DNA from: Paraphysoderma sedebokerense
Taxonomy: Eukaryota > Blastocladiomycota > Physodermatomycetes > Physodermatales > Physodermataceae
NCBI GenBank assembly: GCA_025602915.1
Contig: JAHLJZ010000058.1
Coordinates: forward strand, 62,001 to 126,000
Reading direction: 5' to 3'
DNA: 64,000 nucleotides
Shown: positions 10,684-21,054 of the stretch, piece after piece
How positions within the stretch are numbered: the stretch's first letter is position 1
How the letters are laid out: every line of letters starts with the position of its first letter
Made by a program: the position numbers and the translations under genes
The notes under the pieces: model-generated
What the model was told of the DNA's origin: nothing
Seen by the model: the letters and a program-made list of their open reading frames with translations, nothing else
Database searches by the model: none

Positions 10684-11912
10684 TTACTTCAAGTGAAAAT
10701 TGTCTAGTGAAACTGACTTCACCTTTCGCAGCCGTACTTTAAGCCTGTTGTCCATGGTTAACACTATGAACGCATTCAGAAACCATGCGCTAATTTGGGA
10801 TATCGCGAATACAAAATCTAGTAGAGGAGAAAATGTTGTTTGGTAGATAATTTCATAGGTGAAACTGATTGCTAGCCCGAACCACCCTTAAAGATTTTGA
10901 AAGCATAAAATCAAGCCGATTATGTTAGAATTTGTTGTATCGTACTGCTTATAGGGTGATATTTATAGTCACTCACCAATGTAGAATATCATAATCAGTA
11001 GGGCGAATTTTTTTGTTAATTTGAGTTGAGATCGCAAGGCGCTAGTATCAACTACTGTTTTCGTGTACGTTTTGGTTTCCTGTTCAAAATACGTTAGCCA
11101 TGATTCGTCAATTCTTTAGAGTAAACCTCCAGTGTTACCGTTGACGCCCCTAACGCAGCAGTGACTGCCCCTTTTTGTAATCCCCACTTGAACCCATAAG
11201 AAATAGCAAATTTATAAATTCGCCAATAACACCACGGAATAGCAATTAATGCAGCCCACACAAAAATATGCGATAATATTGAAAATGGAAGATGTTTAGT
11301 CTCGGATGCAGAGATAATTGGTAAACACCAAATTTCAGAGGGTCGTCCTCGGTAGTAAGATTGCGTGAAGAATGGTAAACAACAGAATATTATACAGATG
11401 ATCCAGACGAAAATGATTCCATTGAGGAGAAACTTTGGAGATAATGGATTCGAAAGTACAATTAGAGAGTATCGTTCCATACTTAGGAAAGCGGCGCAAA
11501 GACCAGAAGTCGCTGTAAACGGGGCGTTAAAAATCTGTGAAAATTTCATCCTCGATTTGATACAACATTACGCATGGAATAAATGGATAACTACGAATGA
11601 AAATAACTTACAAGCAGCGGTTGTAAGAATCATACCGACAGATTGACACCATTCCCATGGTAGCTCCGGTGAAAATGCATGTAAAATAGCAGAAACACTC
11701 ACACAGCAACTCGATATAAAATCTGCTACACACATATTAATCAAAATGTAGTATCCTCTGTTGATATCTCTTCTCCGACGGAAAAAGTTTACTAGCAAAA
11801 AAGCATTGATAAAGGCAGCAAGAAGACTAACAAAGATGGTGGCATTGTTGTAGGATATATGTTGTGGTTGAAGTATCCATGGTTGACGGAAATTATTAAA
11901 TTCCAGTGACAT
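10684..11912 (-). CDS. Rhodopsin-like GPCR, copy 6
   Basis: Minus-strand receptor in four exons (about 11912-11613, 11530-11136, 11080-10977, 10888-10684). Landmarks: helix 1 Asn (FINAFLLV), helix 2 Asp (CVADF), helix 3 Cys (EWCQSVG), ERY (LSMERYSLIVL), outer-loop Cys (PSEIWCLPII), helix 5 Pro (AIPWCYW), loop motif GFKWGLQKGA, helix 6 (IFYIGWFGLA), helix 7 with NA (FLNAFIVLTMDN). The intron after helix 5 begins GTAACA in phase 0. Start ATG 11912 (MSLEFNNFRQPW) aligns with copies 4 and 5. Exon 2 is almost identical in its last 20 codons to copy 4 (KFAISYGFKWGLQKGAVTAA), pointing to a recent duplication or gene conversion between these two. The tail has a basic run (RLRKVK). Ligand unknown. Confidence 0.8.
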
Positions 11913-12629
11913 ATCGTTGAGTGACTCGGTAGGTGCAGGTTAATAACGCCGCAAGTAAAAACAGCTGAAGATTAACAATTGTGGTTCATGACCAGCTATT
12001 AACTAAATAAAGCTGTTATGTCGACTGTTATGTGAAAGCAGAAGCACATTTTGATAGTGTATATACTTGTAGCAAAAAGGGACTAATTTATCAGCATCTA
12101 TCGTGATCGATGCTCGAGGTCTGGTTCCAGATTCAAGTCTCGATGTTCCTGGGCCATGAAGGAGGGCGGAGAAGCAGCTACTTTGAAAGAAAACATTGTT
12201 GCTGGCTATTGCATGCAATACAAATACCCCGCCATTAATACTACATAATACCCGTAAGATAATAGATAGTTCCGACTGGAATCTTCCTTTTGAAATCGGT
12301 CACTAGACTCAACTGACGCGTTTGGAAGTTTGTCATCGACTCGTGGGAACTGGTTTACGGAAAAAGTAAGCTGAATGGTATCTGCGTATTTGACTGTGCA
12401 TCTAGTTCTTCATTCGCTAGAAAACAGGCAAGAACTTCTTAAGCAAAAATGTGAAAGTTTTTGTATATTTTATACAAAGATGTACAGCGACTCTCCCAGA
12501 TTGAAAAGTGAAAACAGATAGATGTTTAGCTAATGCTACAATAACGGCCATCCCAAAACTATCCAACATACAATACATAGATAGATAAAGCAATTCACCT
12601 TTTCTAATTACCATTCACAAATTTTTGTT
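11913..12629. other. Spacer, no supported gene
   Basis: Presumed promoter of receptor copy 6 and 3' region of the serine-rich gene. The small minus-strand frame at 12614-12417 contains a hydrophobic run that could be a 3' exon of the neighbouring gene, but I could not find a convincing splice link. Confidence 0.35.
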
Positions 12630-13553
12630 TCAACGAAAATGACCGGCAACAAGTTTTATCCGTTCCATTGCAACTGTCATCCAATTTGGCCGACCCGACA
12701 ACGAGTTGTCTCGTTCCTCGCAATCAGGAACTTGAGACGGTGAAATTGATTCGATTGGTTTTGTTTTCGTGTTTAATGGAGTTTCAGAAAACGAAATACT
12801 AGTTATATGGTTGTTGATTTTTGGATCTGAATTCCATGCACGAAGTAACTGGTACTCGAATATATCGTCATTCGTTGGTTGTTCAGACCCCGAATAAACT
12901 TGATTGATTTTCGAGGTTGTGATTGTATCGCTATATCCTGATCGAACAATCGAAGAATCTAAAGTACTCGAGTGACCTTGTAACTGTTGAATAAAATCTT
13001 TCAAACCCGGTTCTAGTATCTGCAAATCCTCACTCTCGTTTGAGAATCCAATGTCTTGTCTCATACTCATATAAATCTCATTAGTAGGTTCCTCTCTCGA
13101 AACCCCACGTTTGAGATTGTCGGTCAAACGTTCACCATTCGTTTTTCCCTCATCCTCTATATCTCGATGCAGTGAATAAAAAACCGGTAAATACGATAAC
13201 GGTACATCTGAATTACAATCCGAACAGCCTTGTATCAATTCCTTCGACATACAACTCTCCGAACGAGGAATAACTGTCTGTAACCCTGAATTCGACCTAC
13301 TCATGGTTCTACTGGTCGAACCGGACGAAGAGACCCGGGATGGTGAAGGACGGAAAGTGATTGAATATTCTCGAGGTTTGGGAGGTACGGATTGAGTAGA
13401 TATTGGTATTGTTATTTGTGGAATAGAATGGGAAGATGATAAAGTGAGAGTAGGTAATGTTGGTAGTGTAGTCAACAGTGGGAAACTAGAGGATGTAGTA
13501 CTTGTAGTAACACCGTTGAAATCGATGTTGAAATTCGGTTTTTGTGTCGGCAT
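12630..13553 (-). CDS. Serine-rich protein of unknown function
   Basis: A single open frame of 307 codons starting at an ATG (MPTQKPNFNIDF). The N-terminal third is low-complexity Ser/Thr/Pro/Leu (TTSTTSSSFPLLTTLPTLPT), followed by a Ser/Arg-rich part with possible phosphorylation sites (SRTMSRSNS) and a more acidic, mixed-composition C-terminal half. No catalytic motif, signal peptide or membrane helix is visible. A pair of Cys (CSDC) occurs near residue 110. It lies between the receptor array and the G-alpha gene on the same strand as both. Composition suggests an intrinsically disordered regulatory protein; I do not recognise the family. Confidence 0.5.
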   Translation of the reverse strand: MPTQKPNFNIDFNGVTTSTTSSSFPLLTTLPTLPTLTLSSSHSIPQITIPISTQSVPPKPREYSITFRPSPSRVSSSGSTSRTMSRSNSGLQTVIPRSESCMSKELIQGCSDCNSDVPLSYLPVFYSLHRDIEDEGKTNGERLTDNLKRGVSREEPTNEIYMSMRQDIGFSNESEDLQILEPGLKDFIQQLQGHSSTLDSSIVRSGYSDTITTSKINQVYSGSEQPTNDDIFEYQLLRAWNSDPKINNHITSISFSETPLNTKTKPIESISPSQVPDCEERDNSLSGRPNWMTVAMERIKLVAGHFR

Positions 13554-13584
13554 CAGAAAATTAAATCGAATGTAGAAGAGGTTA

Positions 13585-13962
13585 TTAGTTTTTATAGATA
13601 TTTTGATGAGATAGTATAACTGTGTTTGTTTTGTTTTGGATTTCCCTGGATGTTGAAAATCCTAGAGAACGATCAGTTACGTTCGTTGGCGTGATACCTT
13701 TGTGTCGTGAAGGACGACAATAGAAGGACGAAGCCATTGAACGGTTAGCAAATTTTGAAGAAAAATTACTATTCTTGATTACAGATTGAGAATAATATTT
13801 ACTCTTTATGGAGGCTAAATGAGAAATAGATTCAACATGGGATAAGAGGAAGTCGGAGGTGGAATTCACAGTTGGAGTTTTGCTAGCGCGAGTCTTCGCC
13901 TTCGGACTTTCCCACCTGAAATTCTGCATGGAGTATGCATAACTTAAGCGTGCGTTGTACAA
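13585..13962 (-). CDS. Short basic Ser-rich ORF, perhaps upstream exon
   Basis: Open frame of 125 codons just upstream of the serine-rich gene on the same strand (its stop is about 30 bases before that gene's ATG). It is Ser/Lys/Asn-rich (for example SMASSFYCRPSRHKG). It may be the 5' exon of the gene at 12630-13553, a separate small gene, or a leader frame. No clean donor/acceptor pair linking the two is visible. Its first codon may not be an ATG in the real transcript. Confidence 0.3.
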   Translation of the reverse strand: MYNARLSYAYSMQNFRWESPKAKTRASKTPTVNSTSDFLLSHVESISHLASIKSKYYSQSVIKNSNFSSKFANRSMASSFYCRPSRHKGITPTNVTDRSLGFSTSREIQNKTNTVILSHQNIYKN

Positions 13963-14368
13963 TTCTGAATTTCAATTTGGAAATTGTTTACACAACTGCT
14001 AGGGAAGGAATATAAATGAGATTTCATGATATCATACTTCCTGTTGTGGTAATATGTATGCGAAGAATGAGATGTCACGCTGGACGCCGGGAGTTAATAA
14101 GAAAACCCACGAATTTGATTTATTGGGGGTATAAAATAGATAAAAATAAGCCCAAATATATAAACAAGACATCTCATAAAAATCCAATCAACAAATAAAT
14201 CACCATCACACATCTTTAGAAAAATACAATCTTTTAAATAAGAGTTATGATGACTTGGTTTCTACACTCGGAAAACCCTCCCATCATTTCTTCCCATCTC
14301 CCTAGTTATAAATTAAAAAGTCATTTCCATATGATTTTCTTTTTCTGTTTGTAGAGCACACTCTTAGT
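13963..14368. other. Spacer behind G-alpha gene
   Basis: Contains the 3' untranslated side of the minus-strand G-alpha gene (AT-rich, with A-rich runs around 14130-14240) and the 5' side of the serine-rich unit. No gene recognised. Confidence 0.45.
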
Positions 14369-15982
14369 TTACAATAAACCGCAGTCTCTCAAGTTAGTCT
14401 GGATGATGATATCGTTCACAGCAGCCATGACGAATTTGATTTGAGTGGTATCTGTGGCACATGTGAAATGAGTGTACACTTGCTTGGCTTCGGACTGGTT
14501 GAGAGAGACGAATCTACGATGCCAAAGCGATGATAAAGTTAGATATGAGCAAGCCAAAACACACAGACAAAAACGAACTTACCGCTGCAAGAAGTATTCG
14601 GTGGCAGCATCGTAATTGTCACCTCCTTTGTAGTCGGGGAAGTATTTCTCAATTGGGGATTTCGAAATTTTCATTTTGAATAAATCGATTTTGTTCAAGA
14701 ACAGAATGATGCTTGTTTTGACGAACCAACGAGAATTGCAGATAGAGTCAAAAAGAGTAAGAGCTTCTTGCATACGGTTCTAAGATTCAAGTCAGTTACA
14801 ACAAACCCTCAAGTGTCGAACTTTGAAAGAAAAAAGGAAACAAAATACATACCACAGTTTCATCTTCAACCAACATTTGATCGTATTCAGAAATGGCGAC
14901 AAGGAAAACAATGGCAGTGACGTTTTCGAAGCAGTGAATCCATTTCTTTCGTTCAGAACGTTGACCACCGACGTCGAACATACTGCAAATAGCGGATTGT
15001 CAGAAGGCACCCAATGCATGCATTGATTGATAATGGTAGTATACTGACCGGTAAGTCAACTCGCCGATCAAGAAGGTGGTTTCAACGATACCTGTCGTCT
15101 TGACACGAGATCTCAAGATATCTTGGTCGGTTGGAAGGTAGGTGGGCTGAGAAATACGATCCAAGGATTCAAAGTAGCTGTAGAGAGATATCGGTCAAGA
15201 AAACGTTGGGAAGATACAACTTAAGAGTATTGAAACGTACTATCTGGCACTATCGTTCAATTGGTATTCCCTGGACCTGGTGAAGCAAGCTTGGACACCA
15301 GAGTCTGCCCAAAGGTTCTTGATGGCGTTGCTGACTTCGGCGGGGAAGACATCACCTTCCAATTGAGAAGGCAATTCCAAAATGACGTTCATGTATTGTT
15401 TGTTGTTTTCATCGCCAATTGCGATACCGAGGTTAGTCATGGCTTCGAGGATAACTCTCATGGATTGGACACAGTTAGAAAAGATGATTTCTTTGAAAGC
15501 CTCTCGTTCTTCGTTGGAGTAACCGACACCGTGAATAAGTTGCATCTGTTTGAGAATAGTGGATTTTCCGGATTCACCAGCACCTATTGAATGTCGTCGA
15601 AGAAAGTAAATTCATCGTTTGCAGTTCGTAATATTCAATTGTTTTGATTTTGTAAGAGAATAACATTGCACATAGGATTACAATTGAATAATGAAAGAAG
15701 AAGAGTAGTTAATATCATGAGTTGTAGCCAAGAACCAAGTACATCGCACTGCAAGTCGCAGGACAATCATCGCCGGGTGGGTTCCCATGGAAAGGTTACA
15801 CACATTGCTGTGTTACAAAAATAACCTCATCCAACCTAAAACAACTATAGAATGCATTACATACCCAACAATAACATCTTGACTTCATTTCTCATCTTCA
15901 TTTTGTCGTCTTTTAATTCTTGTTCGATGGCAGCGTTTCGTGCCTTGTTTTCACGAGCTTCAGCGGACATACAACAACCCAT
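14369..15982 (-). CDS. Heterotrimeric G-protein alpha subunit (fungal group I, Gi-like)
   Basis: GTPase that relays receptor signals. Read through its introns it has the usual length (about 354 residues) and every G-box: GAGESGKST (P-loop), [11 protein letters not shown] (switch I with the catalytic Arg), [12 protein letters not shown] (switch II with the catalytic Gln), FLNKIDLF and TCATDT (guanine specificity). The start [10 protein letters not shown] carries Gly2 for myristoylation and Cys3/Cys4 for palmitoylation, and the C-terminus ends CGLL with Cys at -4, as in Gi-type subunits, so plasma-membrane anchoring and class A receptor coupling are expected. Exon 1 (15982 to about 15867) ends just before the P-loop; at least five introns follow. 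It lies between the receptor array and a further seven-helix gene, making it a natural candidate partner for them, although linkage alone does not prove pairing. Confidence 0.95.
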
Positions 15983-17640
15983 TTTGACTATTTTTTACTT
16001 ATGATGAGGCTGGGAAAGTTTGGATTATAAAAATTTTTATGACGGTTCTAAGCTGTTAGGTTCAATGTTTATAGAGTGATACAGCAGAGCCCAATTATCC
16101 GTGGGTCAAGAGCGAGAAGGGTCAGGAAGACGACAAGTCACAGAGGGCACAAATTCGGAAGAAGATGGTGGAAAAATGAAACCGATGTCGAAAGAAGTTG
16201 CGGAAATTTCGACAAGGAATAGGAGGCGACAATAAGCCCCGCGAAAGCGTGTAGCGAAATATAGTAACAAGTGATGAAAGAATGGGCAAAAGGAAACTTG
16301 TTAGTACTGGGCGGGTTGAATTGATTTTTAATATTCTATTCTGTTCTCGATTATAGATGATGAACTTTTAAAAAGATGATGTGTGAACGGTTTCCTCTGG
16401 TGGATGCCACTTGTCGAGTTTTGTGGTCGACTAGAACGTGTCAAATTAGGGATGATGATATTTTAGTCGAGTAAATGAGAGACGTGACGAATGGTAATGA
16501 TGATTGACTGCCTATGACGGTGTTCTCAACTACTTTATAGTGAGGAAAGACTTGCTCGTTGTTGAATACAATTAAGGAAGTTGCGCCAATTTGAAGTTCG
16601 TGAATTTTCGGAACATCTGCCTCTTTTCGGATGAGAATTTTGGCGGTCATATAAAAAGGACAATTGCAGCTAGCGATAGAGATGGATTGCCGAGATACTA
16701 ATACGAATAAGCGGATGGTAAAGAGAGAGGGAGATGGAGCGGAGAAGCGAGTCGTCGAGACGAGATAAGGGCAAAGAGGGAAAAAAAAAGTGTACCACCA
16801 GAGCGAGACGGAGGAATGGGGATAGAACCACAGGGCAAGAAAAGGAAAACAACAATCTACAACAACTACAGGAGGAAGATGGAAGATGACTTACCGAGAG
16901 CACAAGACTTCCAACAGAATGTATGGGGAATGTAATTTTTCAGATTGGAGGGAGGGAGGAAAGAGAGTTGGCGAGAGGGAATGGAAGGATTAGATGGGAA
17001 GGAGAAATGTCTGCCGCAGTCACGTGACCCTCACCCGCTGACCATTTCCGCGGACTGCCGGACGCTCCATTTTACGCTATTAAGCTTATCTACTGCACAG
17101 CACTATGCTTGCCAGAAGGAGTATAATTGCTATTCAACAAGGGAGTCAGCACATGAAAAGTAGTCTGTATACAGGGGGTGAGAGAGCGGGTGAAGCAAAG
17201 GCAGTGAACGAGTCAGCTAGCTTAGTCGGATAGCCATGTGAATGATGATGTGTGTTGATAGTGAGTGAAAAAGTGGGCAGTGAGGATGGCCAGCTGTGAC
17301 GGTGGGTTGCTTTAGACTCGGGAAATGTGTGTATTCTACCATCTATCCCTCTAGTCACTTCATGGTTCATTCAGTGCCAGGGCGACGCGTCTTGCTCGGT
17401 TGCTCTCTCTGTAGTCTGTGGATTGGCAATTGGGATTCTAGGATTAGGAGTATTTTCGGACCAAATCTAGCCCAGTCAAATGCGGTCTTTACGGAAATTT
17501 TCGGATTACCGATTAGACTGTCAGGCCACTAGGTGTGATGGGTTGGGTGAGACGTCAATTTCAGAAGTCAATTCCAGAGTGCTGATTATCTTAGTTACGA
17601 TTCCTTTTTGCGATAATTTTACTGTATATTCATCCTCAAC
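15983..17640. other. G-alpha 5' region, no other gene
   Basis: 1.65 kb between the divergently transcribed G-alpha and seven-helix genes. It is purine-rich on the plus strand around 16700-17000 (GAGAGGGAG-type runs), which creates long chance frames on the opposite strand. A CACGTG palindrome near 17019 is listed separately. No protein or RNA gene recognised. Confidence 0.45.
17019..17028. promoter_or_regulatory. CACGTG palindrome (bHLH/bZIP-type site)
   Basis: GTCACGTGAC is a perfect 10-bp palindrome with the CACGTG core bound by bHLH factors and some bZIP factors in fungi. It lies in the shared upstream region of the G-alpha (about 1.0 kb away) and the seven-helix gene (about 0.6 kb away). 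A CACGTGAC also occurs upstream of another seven-helix gene at 37245-37252. Regulatory role is inferred. Confidence 0.3.
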
Positions 17641-18594
17641 ATGAATGCATTCCTCTTCAATTCGTCAAATAACATTATAGCATTGCGATTATACATTTTC
17701 CCACCTTTTTCGATTATCTTCTTGCGTTATTTGTGGTTCTTGATAATGTGTGATTTAGGTTAGGTTATTGCCTACTTTAGTAACGGCCAACTTATTGCGA
17801 CCAGTGCCTGCTTTTTGGGTGTCGCGCTTACTCTCGTAAAAGGTATCCTCACTTCTCCAGACCTCTGGGCGTTCAGCAGAGCCCGTTCGGTTTTTGCGAG
17901 TCTCGTTATCGGGGCTGTTGCTTGTGTGGCATACTTGGCTGCCACCCTCCATTATTATGTCAATCCAGCAGATTATATTCCGGTGAATTACGTTCAGGCA
18001 TGGACTTGGTGCATTTACTCCTTTTGTCTCTATATTATATTGATGGAACGTTTCCTCGCTATCCACGGCAGAGTCATTCACCCAAACCTCGCATTATTCT
18101 GTCGTTTCGGGTTGCCAGTCATCTTCAATATTCCGCAGTTTATATTTGTCTTTGGCGGGGTGGCACTTGCGACTCAGCCTGTAATCGCAACAGGCGCCTT
18201 TTTCATCATTTTTGGCAACATCGGATTATCATTCAGCTTTATTCAAACACTTGCTACATACCGCAAAAAAAGCATCATTCAATATAGTCGTGACAACAGA
18301 AAAGACTGCGCTATGATTGTGGCCAACTTCATTCTAGCACTGGGTTTTTTTGTGATAAAATGTTTCGGTACTGCAATTCCTTGGACCCAACAAGCTCGCA
18401 TGTTTTCCTTGTTCCACAATAGTTTTAACCCGATTGTCGTCCTTCTTATCATGAATGACAACATTTATGTAACCAGGCACGTTACCAAAGGAATTTTGTC
18501 CACCGGCTTTGAAGTTAAAAACACCACAGGTGGTGGGGCGAATGATCATAAGACTTTTGCAAAAACGGGCACTGCCGCAATGTCGTCAGCATAG
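17641..18594 (+). CDS. Divergent seven-helix receptor-like protein
   Basis: From about 17764 to the stop there is one long frame with seven clear hydrophobic helices. Landmarks recall the class A fold: ERF closing helix 3 (YIILMERFLAIHGR) and an NP in helix 7 (FHNSFNPIVVLLIMNDN), similar in layout to the LNPIILLTLDN of the array receptors. The second outer loop has no obvious Cys. The tail is short and Gly/Thr/Lys-rich. The 5' end is unresolved: an ATG at 17641 opens a frame with a hydrophobic run, but an in-frame TAG lies at 17761; an intron with a GTGGTT donor near 17733 and an acceptor at 17780 would remove it and join the frames. It is divergent from the G-alpha gene, which suggests a G-protein-coupled sensor; ligand unknown. 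Confidence 0.65.
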
Positions 18595-19047
18595 GAGTGT
18601 TTTTTTATTCGGAGGCGAATACGTGGCGAAGAAATAAATATTTGCGGCTGGCAATAATGTCGGATGAAATTCATTGTCATGATTTGAAATTCAGAGTAAT
18701 AGAACCGTTTCAGTTTCTCCATTCCCTTTCCCGAAAGACGCGTCTCTCTGCTTTGGTGTGGTTTGGAATAGTAACGCTGCTTGAATTCCCTTTGCCATAT
18801 ATAGCTTGGATTCCCTCTCTGCTTGGACTGAATAGTGAGCATTCACTGAGTTGCTTACTTGCTTACTACACTCACCCACTTGCTACACCCACTCACCCAC
18901 TTGCTACACTCAGTCACTTGCTACACCCACTTGCTTACTTGCTACACTTACTTAGTTGCTTACTTGCTACACTCACTCACCCACTTACTCACCCACTTGC
19001 ACTCACCCACTTGCACTTGGTTAACCACCCACTCACTTTAACAGCCG
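18595..19047. other. Spacer holding a minisatellite
   Basis: Between the seven-helix gene and the F-box-like gene. The first 250 bases are ordinary; the remainder is the pyrimidine-rich tandem repeat described separately, which generates long chance frames and abuts the start codon of the next gene. Confidence 0.5.
18853..19030 (+). repeat. Imperfect minisatellite, CTTGCTACACTCACTCACCCA-like
   Basis: About 175 bp built from irregular permutations of short blocks (ACTTGCTACAC, ACTCACCC, TTGCTTACTTG). Units vary in length and order, so it is a degenerate minisatellite rather than a CRISPR array (no fixed spacer length, no unique spacers). It ends less than 20 bp before the ATG of the F-box-like gene and would lie in that gene's promoter or 5' UTR. 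Confidence 0.8.
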
Positions 19048-20395
19048 ATGGACACTCTCGCACTCCCTCGCTCCTCTCCATCTCACTCCACATCCACTCA
19101 ACAGCAACACCACCCACCCACCTCATCCCTCCTCTTCTCACTCCCCGAAATACTGCACATCCTCCTCTCCCTCTGCGACTCTCCCTCCCTCGCAAACATC
19201 GCTCTGACAAACTCTACCCTCCACGCCGCTACACGCAGATACCTCAACCATCTCTTCCTCCGCATCCTGCCATCCACAAACCTTCCCTCCATCCCCACCC
19301 ATCCCCAACCCGTCAACCCATCCACCCTCTCGCAATTCATCTCCTCTGACACACTCTCCATCTCCATCCTAGCCGCACAAGATGCCCTCAGACTCTTTAG
19401 AATCATCAACTTTTACAATACATGCTCTTCCTCCCTCCCACCAAAGGAAACCGCCCTCAAAAGACTATTCGTCTCAATGCTTCCTCTGTATCAGACTGAC
19501 CTTCTTCACCACGTCATTCAATATAGCACACACGACATTGGAGTAAAACTCATTTGGGAAGCCGTCGAAGGTTGACTTTAGCTACCTTTCAACAAAATCG
19601 ATACTTTGTGTTCTAACAAACATTTTGTTCTATCTATTTGCAGAAAACGTCGTGTTGGACTCAAAGGCTGTGCTAGACTCCATGGCACACATATTGCCCA
19701 CGCTCCCCTTGTCTACAACACTCTTGTCTTCCAATACATTAAACAACCAAGATGCCGCTGCTGCACTGCAAAATTTATCCGAAAAGTTAATCGCGAAAAG
19801 AAAACTCTTGCTCTGTTTATACCAGTTTTGTTCTGCATTGGTAGACTGCACCCTGTCTCCATCCGCCATGAACCCTAAATCCAGTCAACCACCCAACACA
19901 GCATTGCTTCATCAGTTTCAAAGAACTAGGGAAAAACTTGAACACACCTTCCAGTCAGAACTGGAACTCAAAAAATCCATATGGAAAAACCGTATCCTCC
20001 ATCGTAATGCATCACCAGTGCCGCACACAACTACTGCCACAGGAATACCATTAGATGCGTCCTCAACGATGCATGAACCCAATGAGCCAAACCCTCTACT
20101 AACGGATGATTCCGCGACGTGTCCTAAATTCGATCATCTAACTTTTGAACTCGTGATCTATCAAATCATTAAAAGCTGCAACAGGTAATGCGTAATGCTC
20201 ATTTTTTCAACCATTCATGACCGTCACTGAATCTAATACCCTCCGTTTCGTTCAACCTTTTTCCTCGACTCAAGCAGGTGGCTTAATATTCTCAAAGCAA
20301 TCGCTCAAATATGCGTCACCTTTCGGACAAAGATACTGGAAGGCGAATTCCAGACTGAAAACTTGTCTACTAACCACCACTCAATTGCGCTTTAG
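19048..20395 (+). CDS. F-box-like protein
   Basis: Three exons: 19048-19570, 19644-20184, 20278-20395. After a Ser/Pro/His-rich N-terminus of about 30 residues comes an F-box-like segment (LFSLPEILHILLSLCDSPSL, then a Leu-rich helix with RRYLNHLFLRIL), the module that binds Skp1 in SCF ubiquitin ligases. The remainder is helical with no leucine-rich repeats or WD repeats visible, so the substrate-binding part is not identified. The start ATG follows the minisatellite. Exon 1 is strikingly pyrimidine-rich on the coding strand (ctcctctcc-type runs), continuing the composition of the repeat upstream. The F-box match is by eye and moderate; without it the protein would be unassigned. Confidence 0.55.
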
Positions 20396-21054
20396 ATTTT
20401 GAACTAATTGAACTCGCCTAATATTGACCATTTCATAAAAAGCAAAAAAATCGCGTCTAGGTCTAGGATAATCTTAGCGAATAATTCATCTCGGCAAACT
20501 TGAGAGAGATCAGGTCATTGTACTATAGCCAATGCAGGTTAGTTAATAGCATTAGTCAAGAAGCCACAATGCGCGATCCTTGGTTCTTTAATTTTATGCT
20601 AGCTGGAGTTTAATCTTGAAAGAATGGACGCATTTTTGTATTCTAATTTGTAACCGTGTCTGTTGAACAAATACGAATCTTTGTATAGTGCTGTACAGTG
20701 TATTCCATTTTCAAAGAAATATGAAAACATCATCTAATTGTTTGATTATCTGAAATGAATATTCTGCAGCGACATCCATGTGTTTGAATTGTTCATTCAT
20801 GTTGTGAATGTCGGGAATTTACTTAAAAGTCTCCTTAGACTTTGATAGTTTGCGATAATCGAGTCAACACAAATGTGATAATATTAACAATAGAAGATAA
20901 TAACAACCCAATGAGTCAATTCTTACATAAAATAAATACTAATTATTTCTACACATCGAACAGTTAAAGCTACTGAACTATAGTTTAAAATTGAGATGCG
21001 TAAAACTAGGACATGGAAAATTTGGAAATAGAGTAGGTAACTAGAAACAAAAAA
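20396..21054. other. Convergent spacer, no gene seen
   Basis: AT-rich sequence between the 3' ends of the F-box-like gene and the RasGEF gene. No coding or RNA feature recognised. Confidence 0.5.

Noticed and set aside
1158-11912. Array receptors as retinal opsins
   Set aside because: Despite the class A look, the helix 7 position for the Schiff-base Lys is Val or an aromatic residue in every copy checked, so retinal binding of the opsin type is not supported.
16670-17163. Open frames on both strands upstream of G-alpha
   Set aside because: They follow a purine-rich/pyrimidine-rich tract that suppresses stops; the encoded sequences are low complexity.
17761-17763. Stop-codon readthrough in the divergent 7TM gene
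   Set aside because: An ordinary short intron can remove the TAG, and nothing in the sequence suggests recoding.
18853-19030. CRISPR-like array
   Set aside because: Units vary in length and order with no unique spacers of constant size; it is a minisatellite in a eukaryotic genome.
18597-19349. 250-codon plus-strand frame across the minisatellite
   Set aside because: It is produced by the repeat and by a different frame of the F-box-like exon 1; the frame starting at 19048 has proper splice junctions and a conserved-looking domain.
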